Below, in pieces: positions 1 through 8,492 of a stretch of 36,308 nucleotides of DNA. The notes beneath the pieces are model-generated. The model saw only the letters and a list, made by a program, of their open reading frames with translations, had not been told where the DNA came from and ran no database searches. The stretch comes from Streptomyces bobili (GTDB lineage Bacteria; Actinomycetota; Actinomycetes; Streptomycetales; Streptomycetaceae). The stretch is from contig NZ_MUBA01000082.1 in assembly GCF_002154575.1 (NCBI RefSeq), positions 1 through 36,308 on the forward strand, written 5' to 3'. The first letter of the stretch is position 1. Each line of letters begins with the position of its first letter. The translations under genes and the position numbers were made by a program.

Positions 1-2
1 CC

Positions 3-968
3 CACGCCCCCGCCGAACCCCCGCCGCTCGACCGGCTCGGCGACAACATGATCGACGGCTACCAGGCCCTCAACACCGAACTGACCCACGTCATCGGCGG
101 CGCCCTGAAGGGAACCGCCGGCCTGCTCAACTTCGTCCGCGGCCTCAACCCCCTCGACCCCTACAACCTCACCCACCCCGCCGCCTACCTCCAGAACGTC
201 AGCATGACGCTCTCCGGCCTCGTCTCCACCGCCGCACACCCCGAACGCGTCGCCCAGGCCGTCGTCGACGGCTTCAAAAAAGACCCCTCCGAATTCATCG
301 GCCGCCTCCTCCCCGAACTCATCGGCACCAAAGGCGCCGGACTCGGACGCACAGCACTACGCACCGGCCTGAAGGAAGGCGCGGAGGCCGCTGCGTCGAA
401 CGCGGCGGCCAAGGGGATTAAATATGGGGACGAGGCGGTCGACTCCGCACCGAAGGACTGGAGCGGACTGGCGAAATCCACGGATAATGTCGGCGAAAAA
501 GCCATTCACTACGATTCCGTGGATCCGGAGGCGGCCAAGGATTTCCTGGACAGCGAATACCCCTGGCTGAAGGACGTCAACAACACCGGTATGCCGGGCT
601 ACATGGACAACTGCAGTCACAATGTCGTCGCGGTGGATCGCCGGATGGACGGCGCGGAGGTCAGCGCCGCACCCAAGCAGGCGGGCGACCACATCCCGCC
701 CGACCAGCTCGGTCTGCCCAACCGGGCCAAGGGCCACTACGACATGGTCAACAGCTACGATGACATCGTCAAGGACCTCCAGGCCCGCGGCGAGGGTTCC
801 CGCAGCGCCGTGTACATCAGCCGCCCGGACGGCACGGCGCACGTCTTCAACGCCGTGAACAGCAAACACGGTGTCGTGTTCCTCGACGGCCAGAGCGGGC
901 AGCTCGGAATGCTGGAGAAAAACGTCTCCTCCATCGGGCACATCCCTTATCGCGACGGAGTCAAATAA
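3..968 (+). CDS. C-terminal part of a polymorphic toxin with a papain-fold (Tox-PL) glutamine deamidase-like tip; 5' end outside window
   Basis: The reading frame is open to the left edge, so the ATG at 48 is probably internal and the gene starts upstream. Numbering from that ATG, residues 1-105 form a helical, hydrophobic linker of the kind seen before toxin tips in actinobacterial secreted toxins. Residues about 150-306 look like a Tox-PL domain: Cys189 (DNCSHNVVAVDRR), His265 (GTAHVFNAV) and Asp280 (VVFLDGQSG) are spaced like a papain-type Cys-His-Asp triad. Known members deamidate or cleave host proteins; the substrate here is unknown. Codons before about 360 almost all end in C, whereas 400-560 uses many A/T-ending codons, suggesting a recently exchanged tip. 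The following immunity-type gene starts directly after the stop (TAAATG). The family call rests on motifs only. Confidence 0.75.
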   Translation, partial: HAPAEPPPLDRLGDNMIDGYQALNTELTHVIGGALKGTAGLLNFVRGLNPLDPYNLTHPAAYLQNVSMTLSGLVSTAAHPERVAQAVVDGFKKDPSEFIGRLLPELIGTKGAGLGRTALRTGLKEGAEAAASNAAAKGIKYGDEAVDSAPKDWSGLAKSTDNVGEKAIHYDSVDPEAAKDFLDSEYPWLKDVNNTGMPGYMDNCSHNVVAVDRRMDGAEVSAAPKQAGDHIPPDQLGLPNRAKGHYDMVNSYDDIVKDLQARGEGSRSAVYISRPDGTAHVFNAVNSKHGVVFLDGQSGQLGMLEKNVSSIGHIPYRDGVK

Positions 969-1271
969 ATGGTGACCAAAGAAGAAGCCGTCCTGGCGGG
1001 AGCCCACTTCCTGAGGACCGCGGGATATCCGGACCGCCCGGACTCCATCGTCATGCTCCCGGAAACCGCCGTCGAATTCCCTTACGGCTGGACCGTGCGC
1101 TTCGATTTCAAGGAGCACATCGAGACCGGCGATTCCGCGCAGGCTCCCTTCTCATCCGTCGTGGTCGTCCCCCACGACGGAACGCCTGCCCACTTCGCCC
1201 CGACGTTCCCGCCGGTGGCGATGTACATGGAGATGCGCGCCGCGGGCAACTGGCCCCCCAAGAAGGGATAG
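969..1271 (+). CDS. Small YrhB/Imm35-type immunity protein, 100 aa
   Basis: This small soluble protein most likely neutralises the toxin encoded just upstream. It resembles the YrhB (Imm35) family: an N-terminal helix (EEAVLAGAHFLRTAG), a central strand region (YGWTVRFDFKE), and the family's SVVVVPHDGTPAHFAPTFPP-like segment near residues 62-81. It has no signal peptide or membrane segment, as expected for a cytoplasmic inhibitor. The ATG abuts the TAA of the toxin gene, and a GGAG lies 8 nt upstream inside the toxin's last codons, so the two are probably translationally coupled. Base usage (GAA, AAA, TCC, GAT codons) resembles the toxin tip more than the linker, fitting joint transfer. Assignment as the cognate immunity protein is inferred from position and family. 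Confidence 0.7.
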   Translation: MVTKEEAVLAGAHFLRTAGYPDRPDSIVMLPETAVEFPYGWTVRFDFKEHIETGDSAQAPFSSVVVVPHDGTPAHFAPTFPPVAMYMEMRAAGNWPPKKG

Positions 1272-1274
1272 GGA

Positions 1275-2576
1275 GTGACTGTCCCGCACGATCGCGCCGC
1301 TGCCTGGCTCGCCGCCACCTACGGCGGTCTCGTCCAGCTCGCCGCCCCCCACCCCGTGCACGAGACCGCCACCGCCTGGCTGCTGTCCTGCCGGACCGTG
1401 CCGCAGCCCGGCTACCCGCAGACGCCGATGCTGGCGGCCTCCGTGGTGGTGCCGAAGGACGGCGGCACGCCGTTCCACCCCGCGCCGAGCGATCCTCTCG
1501 GAGACCTGGCCCCGGCCTCCTCTCCCGAGGAGGCGGCGTTCCGGGTCGAGGGCCAGCCCCGCCGGATCAACTCCCGCGGCTGCACGGTCACCCTGCACAG
1601 CATGATCAGCGGCGCCCCGTCGGCTCCCCTGCCGTGGCGTCCGTCCGACGAAGCGCCGGGCTGGGTGGCGCGGCTCGCGCGCCGCTACTTTCCCGAATTC
1701 ACGCGCATCCCCGTCGACGGCTGGGACGACGTGGTGAAGGCCGTCGCCGAGCCGGGCCCGGACACCCGGGGCGTGGTCTGGGTACGCCGGGAGATCGGCG
1801 GCCACGAGGCGACCGGCAACCTGCTCTACGCGCACAACAACAAGGGGCAGGTCGCCCTCCTGGACGGGGTGACGTCGTCACTCGCCCGGCTCGACACCTC
1901 CTCGGTGCGCGAACTGCTCCTGCTCCGGGCCCTGCCCGCCGCCCAGGCCCCTCGCCGACTGCCGTGGGAGAGGCCGGCGGCGGACTTCACCTCCGCGGTC
2001 GACAAGGCCCGGCTCTGGCTCGAGGACGCCTATCACGGGCAGGTCGGCCTCGCGGCGCCGACACCGCAGGACGAAATCCGGCGCGGCTGGGTCTTCTCCT
2101 GCAACACCGAACGCTTCCTGAGCGACGGCCACTGGCAGGACGCCCTGCTCGACGCGACGGTCGTCGTCCCCAAGGACGGGGCCGCGCCGTTCGGCCTGCC
2201 CAACTCGGACCCCTGGGCGTGGCTGGCCCGCTGGGACGCGGGCGAGGACCCCGGCTCGTCGGGCCTCCCCGCGCCGCCCCGGCCCGGCCGCGCCTCCTGG
2301 TTCGAGCCGACGCTCTCGGCGCTGGGCGCCGTCCTGTCCGCTTCCGAGCACGAGGACTGGCCGGGCGTACTCGAAGCCCTGTCGGCCCTGCCCGCCGACG
2401 CACGGGCGCTGGTCTGGGTGCGCCGTACGGACGGCCGGTCGCGGGAGGCCGTGGGGTGGCTGGTCAACGCCTTCAAGACGGCGGACGGCGTCATCCTGGT
2501 GGACGGCGCGACCGGCGCTCCGGCGGCCCCGGACGCGACGGGCGTCCACCGGCTGCACGTGATCCGCTACCGCTGA
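1275..2576 (+). CDS. Tandem YrhB-domain protein with two degenerate deamidase-like domains, 433 aa
   Basis: GTG start, preceded by AAGGGA; only three bases separate it from the upstream immunity gene. The protein is an internal duplication. Repeat 1 has a YrhB-like part (about 1-78, with SVVVPKDGGTPFHPAPSDP) and then a second domain (about 95-220). Repeat 2 has a YrhB-like part (about 237-318, TVVVPKDGAAPFGLPNSDP) and then a second domain (about 340-433). The second domains resemble the Tox-PL end of the adjacent toxin: RGVVWVRR...ATGNLLYAHNNKG...LLDG and ALVWVRR...AVGWLVNAF...LVDG. The catalytic His position appears to be Asn182 in repeat 1 and Trp395 in repeat 2, while the Asp equivalents (Asp197, Asp410) remain. 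Cys103 in repeat 1 may be the old nucleophile. Likely an inactive decoy or a multi-domain immunity protein; function is inferred. Confidence 0.65.
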   Translation: MTVPHDRAAAWLAATYGGLVQLAAPHPVHETATAWLLSCRTVPQPGYPQTPMLAASVVVPKDGGTPFHPAPSDPLGDLAPASSPEEAAFRVEGQPRRINSRGCTVTLHSMISGAPSAPLPWRPSDEAPGWVARLARRYFPEFTRIPVDGWDDVVKAVAEPGPDTRGVVWVRREIGGHEATGNLLYAHNNKGQVALLDGVTSSLARLDTSSVRELLLLRALPAAQAPRRLPWERPAADFTSAVDKARLWLEDAYHGQVGLAAPTPQDEIRRGWVFSCNTERFLSDGHWQDALLDATVVVPKDGAAPFGLPNSDPWAWLARWDAGEDPGSSGLPAPPRPGRASWFEPTLSALGAVLSASEHEDWPGVLEALSALPADARALVWVRRTDGRSREAVGWLVNAFKTADGVILVDGATGAPAAPDATGVHRLHVIRYR

Positions 2577-2733
2577 TCGAGCACACTCGCGAGGCACCGG
2601 GCGACGCGGGGCGGCGCCGTCGGCAGCCTGCCGGACGCCGGCCCGTTCGCCCGGTCCGCCGGGTCCGCTGCCGTGGGTCGCGTCCCCTGGCCACGATCAC
2701 CGTCCGCGCGGGCGGCCTGCGCCACCTGGACGC

Positions 2734-2753
2734 CCAGGGCGTCTACGCCCTGG
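2734..2753. terminator. Candidate bidirectional terminator between converging genes
   Basis: A perfect 8-bp stem (CCAGGGCG / CGCCCTGG) with a TCTA loop lies in the 223-bp gap between the converging toxin-immunity genes and the WXG operon. It has no T-tract, which is common in Streptomyces. The rest of the gap shows no gene with a start and ribosome binding site. Confidence 0.4.
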
Positions 2754-2799
2754 CAGTCCCGCGGACCGCGGAAGGCCTACGCCGACCCGGCTTCGGGGG

Positions 2800-3273
2800 T
2801 CACCACGTGGACAGCACCCCGCGCCAGGTCCATCCCGCGTCGAGGACCGCCTCCACCAGGGGGTTCCGCATGTCCCGCGAGTCGAAGCGAAACGTCTCGA
2901 CCCGGCGCCTGCGCCCGTCGGGCCCCCGCTCGTAGGCCCACTGCCGGGCGACCTTGGTCGCAGGACCCCGCCCGTACCGCTTGCCGCCGCTCTCGGGCGA
3001 CCGGTCCCACCGCTCGTCGAGGGTGTGCACCTCATGGCTCTCCGGCACGAACCGCATCCGCGTCTTGAGCCGCAGGCGCAGCTCCGGAACCTGCCACTCG
3101 GCCACCAGATCGGCCTTCTCCTCGGGAAGCGCGGCCCGCACCAGGAACGGCACACCGGCCGCGTTGACCGCGAGCAGCGCGTCACGGACCTCCGCGGCGG
3201 AGCGCGGAGCGATGCCGCTGTCCGGGTACTTGGTGCCGGTTCGCCTGTCCCGGTATCGGCTCCAGAAGCCCAC
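2800..3273 (-). CDS. Uncharacterised protein at the end of the WXG operon, 157 aa
   Basis: I do not recognise this family. The GTG start was chosen because GGAGG sits 7 nt upstream, within the last codons of the preceding gene; that gene's stop lies 2 bases before this start, so the two are coupled. The product (MGFWSRYRDRR... to ...WTWRGVLSTW) is soluble, Arg- and Trp-rich, without signal peptide or membrane segments. A middle part (about 27-80) alternates hydrophobic and charged residues and looks like mixed alpha/beta; the second half is strongly basic. As last gene of an operon with two WXG-type proteins and a DcrB-like protein it may be a cytoplasmic helper or effector-associated protein, but nothing in the sequence shows this directly. 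Confidence 0.7.
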   Translation of the reverse strand: MGFWSRYRDRRTGTKYPDSGIAPRSAAEVRDALLAVNAAGVPFLVRAALPEEKADLVAEWQVPELRLRLKTRMRFVPESHEVHTLDERWDRSPESGGKRYGRGPATKVARQWAYERGPDGRRRRVETFRFDSRDMRNPLVEAVLDAGWTWRGVLSTW

Positions 3274-3275
3274 CG

Positions 3276-3785
3276 CTAAGCCTCCGTTCCGGTGTCCGGC
3301 CGCACCGTGCGCAGGAACTCCTGGAAGTCCGCCAGGACGGCGTCGTGCTGGGCCGCCGTAGCTGTCAGAGCCAATCGAACGACCGCCCGCTTGTGCGGAT
3401 CGACCACGTCCGTCAGCGACAGGTACACCTGGGACTGGACGAGGTCTCGGCGGACGCCACCGCTGACGGCCGAGAAGGTCAGCCGCTGTGTGAGGGCCGG
3501 CGCCTCGGCGGAGCCGACCTCGCGGCGCGCCGCCACGGACACGGACCTGGCGATCTCGCTCAGGTGGTCCACGGAGGCGTCGGCGAGATCGGCCAGCGTC
3601 GCCGCGTCCGGAGGGATCTCGCCGTCGATGGTGATGTTGGCGCTGAACCCGGCGTCCGGTCGCGGGTGCACGGCGGCGAAGGCCACGTCCGGGGCGGCTG
3701 CCCACCCGTCTCCCGGCTCGGGGCGGACCGGCAGCCAGCCGTCCGGCAGGCGGAACCGGATCGGCACCGGCAGTGTCGCGGGCAT
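3276..3785 (-). CDS. DcrB/LpqN-like protein in WXG operon, 169 aa
   Basis: The ATG at 3785 is preferred to one 30 nt upstream because GGAAGGAGG lies 7 nt before it. The product begins MPATLPVPIRFRLPDGW and continues with short beta stretches and an amphipathic helix (LADLADASVDHLSEIARSV). It ends with a strand-rich part and a helix (DAVLADFQEFLRTV). This layout is like the Mog1/PsbP-fold proteins of the DcrB (DUF1795) and LpqN groups, which often accompany type VII secretion substrates in actinobacteria. No signal peptide or lipobox is visible, so it is probably cytoplasmic and might act as a chaperone-like partner; that role is inferred from context. It is flanked by the 448-aa WXG protein (29-bp gap) and an overlapping-signal downstream gene. 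Confidence 0.65.
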   Translation of the reverse strand: MPATLPVPIRFRLPDGWLPVRPEPGDGWAAAPDVAFAAVHPRPDAGFSANITIDGEIPPDAATLADLADASVDHLSEIARSVSVAARREVGSAEAPALTQRLTFSAVSGGVRRDLVQSQVYLSLTDVVDPHKRAVVRLALTATAAQHDAVLADFQEFLRTVRPDTGTEA

Positions 3786-3814
3786 CTGGGGCCCTCCTTC
3801 CATGCGGGAGTACA

Positions 3815-5161
3815 TCAGAACCAGCCGGTGACGGTGTTCTTGACCGAACCGGCGGTGTCCGTGACCGCGTCGATCCCGTCTCCTACGGCGTCGGCGGCGG
3901 CGTCGATGCTCTGAGAGACCTTGTCCGGATCGACGGTGATCTCAAGGCCCAGACTGCCGCCGACGCCGGGAGAGAGACCCGCGTCCGCGCCGATCGTCCA
4001 CACCCCGGTGTCCTCGTCCTTCTTCCAGCCCGCCCAGGCCTCCGCACCAGGACCCTTCCATCCCTCGGCCGATCCGCCGACGCCGATGCCGAAGACCTCC
4101 ACGCCGCCGGCCACGCCGCCCTTCGCCCCGGCGAACGCCTTCGCGCCGACCGTGACCTCCTCCTTGGTCACCTTGAGGCTGGCCCCCGCCTCCCCGCCGG
4201 CGAACCCCTCGGCGCGCCCGTAGACACCCCCGTACGGCCCGTACTCGGCGCGTCCCTCGGCCAGGGCGCGTATGCCCGCGGAGGCCTCAGCCTTGGCCAC
4301 GAGACCCTTGTCGGTGAGACCGTAGTTCGCGGTGGCTCTGGCTCCGCCGTAGACGTCGGTGATTCCGGAGAGTTTCCAGGGCCCGTTGGTCAGTGTGCCC
4401 TTCGCGGTCAGGTGGAAGAGGTCCGCGTACGCCTTGAGCGAGCCCTCCTTGCCGTACTTGGGCCCGGTCACGGTGAAGCCGACTCCCGGTCCGGTCACCG
4501 TGAACTCACCGGCCGACACCCACCCGTTGATCTCGAGGCCCGCCTCGGCCGCCGCCTTCTCGGCCTCGTACCGCTCGATGTCGCCGTAGGCCTTGCCGTT
4601 GAAGCCGTTGAGGGTCCCGTCGTTGACGTCGGAGTCGATCACGACGGCGGTGAGGGCGATCTCGACGCCCCTGTCGGCCTCTGCCACGTCCTTCACGAGC
4701 CGGTCGATCCGCTGCTGCCACGAGGTGACGGCCTTGCGGCAGCTTTCCTGGTAGTCGGGATCGTGGACGTAGGCGGTGTATTCACCCCGGCTCAGCCGCT
4801 CCGTGTCGAACGTGACCACGCCCTGGTCCGACACCTTCATCCCGGCGTCGACGGCGTCCTGACGGGCCGACGCCAACGTGCCGCGCAGATCGGTGAACTG
4901 CGCGTGCGCGTCCCGCAGCAGCGAGGCGATCGCCTTGGCCTCGGCCTGGGCGTTCTGGAACTCCTTGAGCGTGGTGGCGAAGCGCTTGTTGGCGGCGTAC
5001 GCGCTGAGGCCCACCCAGGTGTCGCCCATCGAGATGCGGTGCACATCCCGCCGGTATGCCTTCTCCTGCTTGAGGAACTCCGCGGCCATGCCGTCCCAGC
5101 GGTCGGCGGCCGTCGTGAGCGTGGCCAGGTCGGTGGTCATGGCCTCGTGGTACGTCGGCAT
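3815..5161 (-). CDS. Large WXG-motif (ESX-like) protein with a glycine/alanine-rich beta-repeat C-terminus, 448 aa
   Basis: The N-terminal 105 residues are helical with a WVG motif at 49-51 (GDTWVGLSA) between two long helices, as in WXG100/ESX proteins. A second helical part (125-205) follows. From about 215 to 410 the chain is built of short alternating strands rich in Gly, Ala, Thr and Lys (for example VTGPGVGFTVTGPKYG, VTVGAKAFAGAKGG). It ends with a small amphipathic helix and NTVTGWF. There is no signal peptide, consistent with type VII export. No known toxin active site is evident. GAGGGG lies 7 nt before the ATG, one base after the stop of the upstream WXG gene. Length is far above the 100-aa ESX norm, nearer to LXG or Esp-type substrates. 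Secretion and role are inferred. Confidence 0.7.
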   Translation of the reverse strand: MPTYHEAMTTDLATLTTAADRWDGMAAEFLKQEKAYRRDVHRISMGDTWVGLSAYAANKRFATTLKEFQNAQAEAKAIASLLRDAHAQFTDLRGTLASARQDAVDAGMKVSDQGVVTFDTERLSRGEYTAYVHDPDYQESCRKAVTSWQQRIDRLVKDVAEADRGVEIALTAVVIDSDVNDGTLNGFNGKAYGDIERYEAEKAAAEAGLEINGWVSAGEFTVTGPGVGFTVTGPKYGKEGSLKAYADLFHLTAKGTLTNGPWKLSGITDVYGGARATANYGLTDKGLVAKAEASAGIRALAEGRAEYGPYGGVYGRAEGFAGGEAGASLKVTKEEVTVGAKAFAGAKGGVAGGVEVFGIGVGGSAEGWKGPGAEAWAGWKKDEDTGVWTIGADAGLSPGVGGSLGLEITVDPDKVSQSIDAAADAVGDGIDAVTDTAGSVKNTVTGWF

Positions 5162-5162
5162 G

Positions 5163-5621
5163 TCAGTACCCCTCGATCGGTGAGATCCGGCGAACGTCCG
5201 TCCCGACTCCGAGGTCCGTGTTCTGGAGCACGGTGTTGGTGCTCCGCAACGCCGCCTTCTCCGACGCGAGACGGCTCATCAGGTTCTGCACCTGCCCGTC
5301 CCACGTGTCGTGCGCCTTCTTCAGCGCGCCCGAGGTGACCCACCCGTCGCCGTCCTTCGGCGCGAACGCCTTGACGGCCGCGTTCGTTTCGGTGTCCGCC
5401 CAGTCGCCGGCCTTCTTCGTGTCCGGTTCGATGTGGTCCTCGATGGCCTTCGCCGCGGCCCGCTTCTGCGCGGGCGACGACGCCAAGTCCTTCTGTCCGC
5501 CCGGCAGTTGTCCTCCCGGCGAAGAACCTCCGGGATCGAGCGGTATCTGGTTCAACCGCATGCCCGCGGGGCTCACTTCCCCGCCGCCTGCTATGTCCGG
5601 CACTCCTGCCGACTGCGCCAT
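5163..5621 (-). CDS. Small WXG-motif protein, probable partner of the 448-aa protein, 152 aa
   Basis: First gene of the four-gene operon. The ATG at 5621 was chosen because it has a GGGGG tract 9 nt upstream and the longer extension is low-quality. Residues 1-45 are Gly/Pro-rich and probably disordered. Residues 50-90 are helical, and 94-130 form a helix-turn-helix with WDG at 107-109 (HDTWDGQVQNLMSRLASEKAAL), the WXG signature. The next gene begins one base after this stop, as in esx gene pairs whose products form heterodimers. No signal peptide. No secretion ATPase (EccC) or membrane component lies in the window, so export would rely on a system encoded elsewhere. The pairing is inferred from layout. 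Confidence 0.65.
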   Translation of the reverse strand: MAQSAGVPDIAGGGEVSPAGMRLNQIPLDPGGSSPGGQLPGGQKDLASSPAQKRAAAKAIEDHIEPDTKKAGDWADTETNAAVKAFAPKDGDGWVTSGALKKAHDTWDGQVQNLMSRLASEKAALRSTNTVLQNTDLGVGTDVRRISPIEGY

Positions 5622-5661
5622 GACTGTCAACCCCCGTGTGTTCAGTTGGCGTACGGCGGTC

Positions 5662-5704
5662 AGGTTAGCAACGTGAGTACGGCGACAGGAGGGACGTGAG
5701 TACG
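5662..5704 (-). promoter_or_regulatory. Candidate promoter with direct-repeat operator for the WXG operon
   Basis: On the minus strand a TAACCT (-10-like, 5662-5667) lies about 40 bases before the first WXG gene. An exact 11-base direct repeat, ACGTGAGTACG on the plus strand, occurs at 5671-5681 and 5694-5704 with a 23-base period. One copy is in the spacer and one is just above the poor -35 region, as expected for an activator or repressor site. No regulator gene is adjacent. Confidence 0.35.
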
Positions 5705-5802
5705 CACACCGGTGGCCGGGGCCCTCCCCCACCACCGCTGGGGCTGTCCGACCTTTCCCTTCCGCCGCACTCCGGGCGACGACGGGACGGGGACGACCGG
5801 GC

Positions 5803-6957
5803 CTAGCTGCCGCCCCGGGCCGCCCGCGAGAACGCCGTCTCCAGTCCCCGCTTCACCGCCCCCGCCAACGGCCGCTCCACGAACCGGTGCACCGCCCAGC
5901 TCAGCACCAGGAACCCGGTGATGACCGCCGCGACCAGCAGGCGGGCGTCCATGTCGTCGCGCAGGCGGCTGATGACCGCCGTACCGGCCGCGTAGTGCAT
6001 GAGGTAGAGGGGATACGTCAGGCTTCCCGCCGTCACCAGCCAGCGCCACTGGACGCGGTCGGTGTGGCCCAGGGCCACCGCGACCATCAGCAGCAGGAAC
6101 GCGGTGAAGATGAGCACCGCCCCCCGCCAGCTCGACACGTGCTCGATCTCGTCGATGCGCTGGCCCAGCTCGCGCTGGCCCATCAGCCAGGCCATGGCGA
6201 GGATGCCCCACAGGAGCAGGTCCTGGCCGAAGCGGTGCATGAGGTAGAGGGCGAGGCCGGCGATGAAGTACCAGGCGCCCTCGGGGTTCGCCACCAGGTC
6301 CAGCAGCGGCAGGCGGGACACCGGCGCGATCATGGCGGCCGCGCCCCACACACAGCAGAAGAGGACGACCTTGCGGTACGTCAGGCCGGTCGCGACGACC
6401 AGCAGGAACAGCAGGTAGAAGCGCAGCTCCGACCAGAGCGTCCAGTAGACGCCGTCCACGTTGCGCACCCCGGAGCCGGACTGGAGCATCGTCAGGTTGA
6501 GGAGGACGTCCCGGGCCCGCAGCCGCTCCCAGACGCCCGGCACCGCCGCCAGCACGCCGGTGGTGAACAGGACCGCGAACCAGTACGCCGGGTACAGCCG
6601 GATCACGCGGGAGACGAAGAACTGGCGGGGTGTCCGGCCCCAGCAGGACATGCAGATCACGAAGCCGCTGATGACGAAGAAGATCTCCACGCCGATCCAG
6701 CCGTACGTCGCCACATGGAACACGGTCGGCATGATCTCGGAGACCGGGCGGTCCCAGATCAGATTGCCGGGCTGGTCCACCCGGTCGGTGCCGGCGAAGT
6801 GGTGGAGCGCGACCATCAGCGCGGCCAGCAGGCGGATGCCGTCCAGGGCGTAGAGGCGGGGCCGCCGTTCACGGCCGCGGGGGGCGTCGGCGAGCGGGAG
6901 CTGCACGGCGAGCGGGGGAAGCGGCTGCGCGCCGCGTATGAGAGACAAGCCAGTCAT
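5803..6957 (-). CDS. Acyltransferase 3 family membrane protein, 384 aa
   Basis: Integral membrane acyltransferase of the OafA/NodX type, which moves acyl groups onto sugars or other envelope molecules. Evidence is the N-terminal [17 protein letters not shown] segment with the conserved His, then [13 protein letters not shown], then the [13 protein letters not shown] motif with the family's Arg and Pro. About ten hydrophobic segments and a basic C-terminus follow. Length is normal for the family. The ATG at 6957 has GAGG directly abutting it inside a hairpin, so the real start is not certain. It lies between tuf and the WXG operon on the same strand, with no link that defines a substrate. Confidence 0.85.
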   Translation of the reverse strand: MTGLSLIRGAQPLPPLAVQLPLADAPRGRERRPRLYALDGIRLLAALMVALHHFAGTDRVDQPGNLIWDRPVSEIMPTVFHVATYGWIGVEIFFVISGFVICMSCWGRTPRQFFVSRVIRLYPAYWFAVLFTTGVLAAVPGVWERLRARDVLLNLTMLQSGSGVRNVDGVYWTLWSELRFYLLFLLVVATGLTYRKVVLFCCVWGAAAMIAPVSRLPLLDLVANPEGAWYFIAGLALYLMHRFGQDLLLWGILAMAWLMGQRELGQRIDEIEHVSSWRGAVLIFTAFLLLMVAVALGHTDRVQWRWLVTAGSLTYPLYLMHYAAGTAVISRLRDDMDARLLVAAVITGFLVLSWAVHRFVERPLAGAVKRGLETAFSRAARGGS

Positions 6958-6958
6958 C

Positions 6959-6979
6959 CTCGTCGGGGGGTCCGACGAG
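6959..6979 (-). promoter_or_regulatory. Hairpin covering the acyltransferase translation start
   Basis: The arms CTCGTCGG and CCGACGAG pair perfectly around a 5-base loop, immediately before the ATG at 6957. The only GAGG near the start is inside the stem, so the structure could hide the ribosome binding site; alternatively it is a terminator stem for upstream transcription. Confidence 0.4.
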
Positions 6980-7077
6980 TCAGGCTACGGCCGTGATCAG
7001 CAGCTCAGAGGTCACGGACCAGAACGTTTGTCCATGGTTCATCTGTCGCACATCGAGCAGCGCACCGGGCACGCGAA

Positions 7078-7109
7078 AGGGCCCGTACGACCGAAGTCGT
7101 ACGGGCCCT
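7078..7109 (-). terminator. Terminator after tuf
   Basis: A perfect 13-bp stem (AGGGCCCGTACGA with its complement) with a CCGAAG loop, starting 35 bases after the tuf stop. It is the obvious end of the rpsL-rpsG-fusA-tuf transcript. Confidence 0.85.
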
Positions 7110-7144
7110 CTCAGGTGCTCGCAGTCGGAGCTACCAGGTCGAGA

Positions 7145-8338
<1,194 letters not shown>

Positions 8339-8438
8339 TGGGGTCCTCCTGGGAGTGGTTCTGGTACGCCTACTTCATCGGCGCCAGGTGATCTTTGCTG
8401 GAATGCCCGGGCCCAGGGGCGAACGACCGGAAATGCGG

Positions 8439-8467
8439 CCGTTTGCCCCCAGAGGCTCCGGAGTCAA
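8439..8467 (-). promoter_or_regulatory. Possible tuf promoter in the fusA-tuf gap
   Basis: On the minus strand TTGACT (8462-8467) is a good -35 match, but the hexamer 17 bases downstream is AAACGG, a poor -10. The call leans on the known separate tuf1 promoter of Streptomyces. Confidence 0.3.
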
Positions 8468-8492
8468 GCCTACGGCGTGAAAACGGAGTGCG

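Noticed and set aside
2577..2799. Protein-like stretch on the plus strand (ATITVRAGGLRHLDAQGVYALA)
   Set aside because: No start codon with a ribosome site and no stop in a sensible place; the same bases form the terminator stem. It may be a decayed gene remnant, but this cannot be supported.
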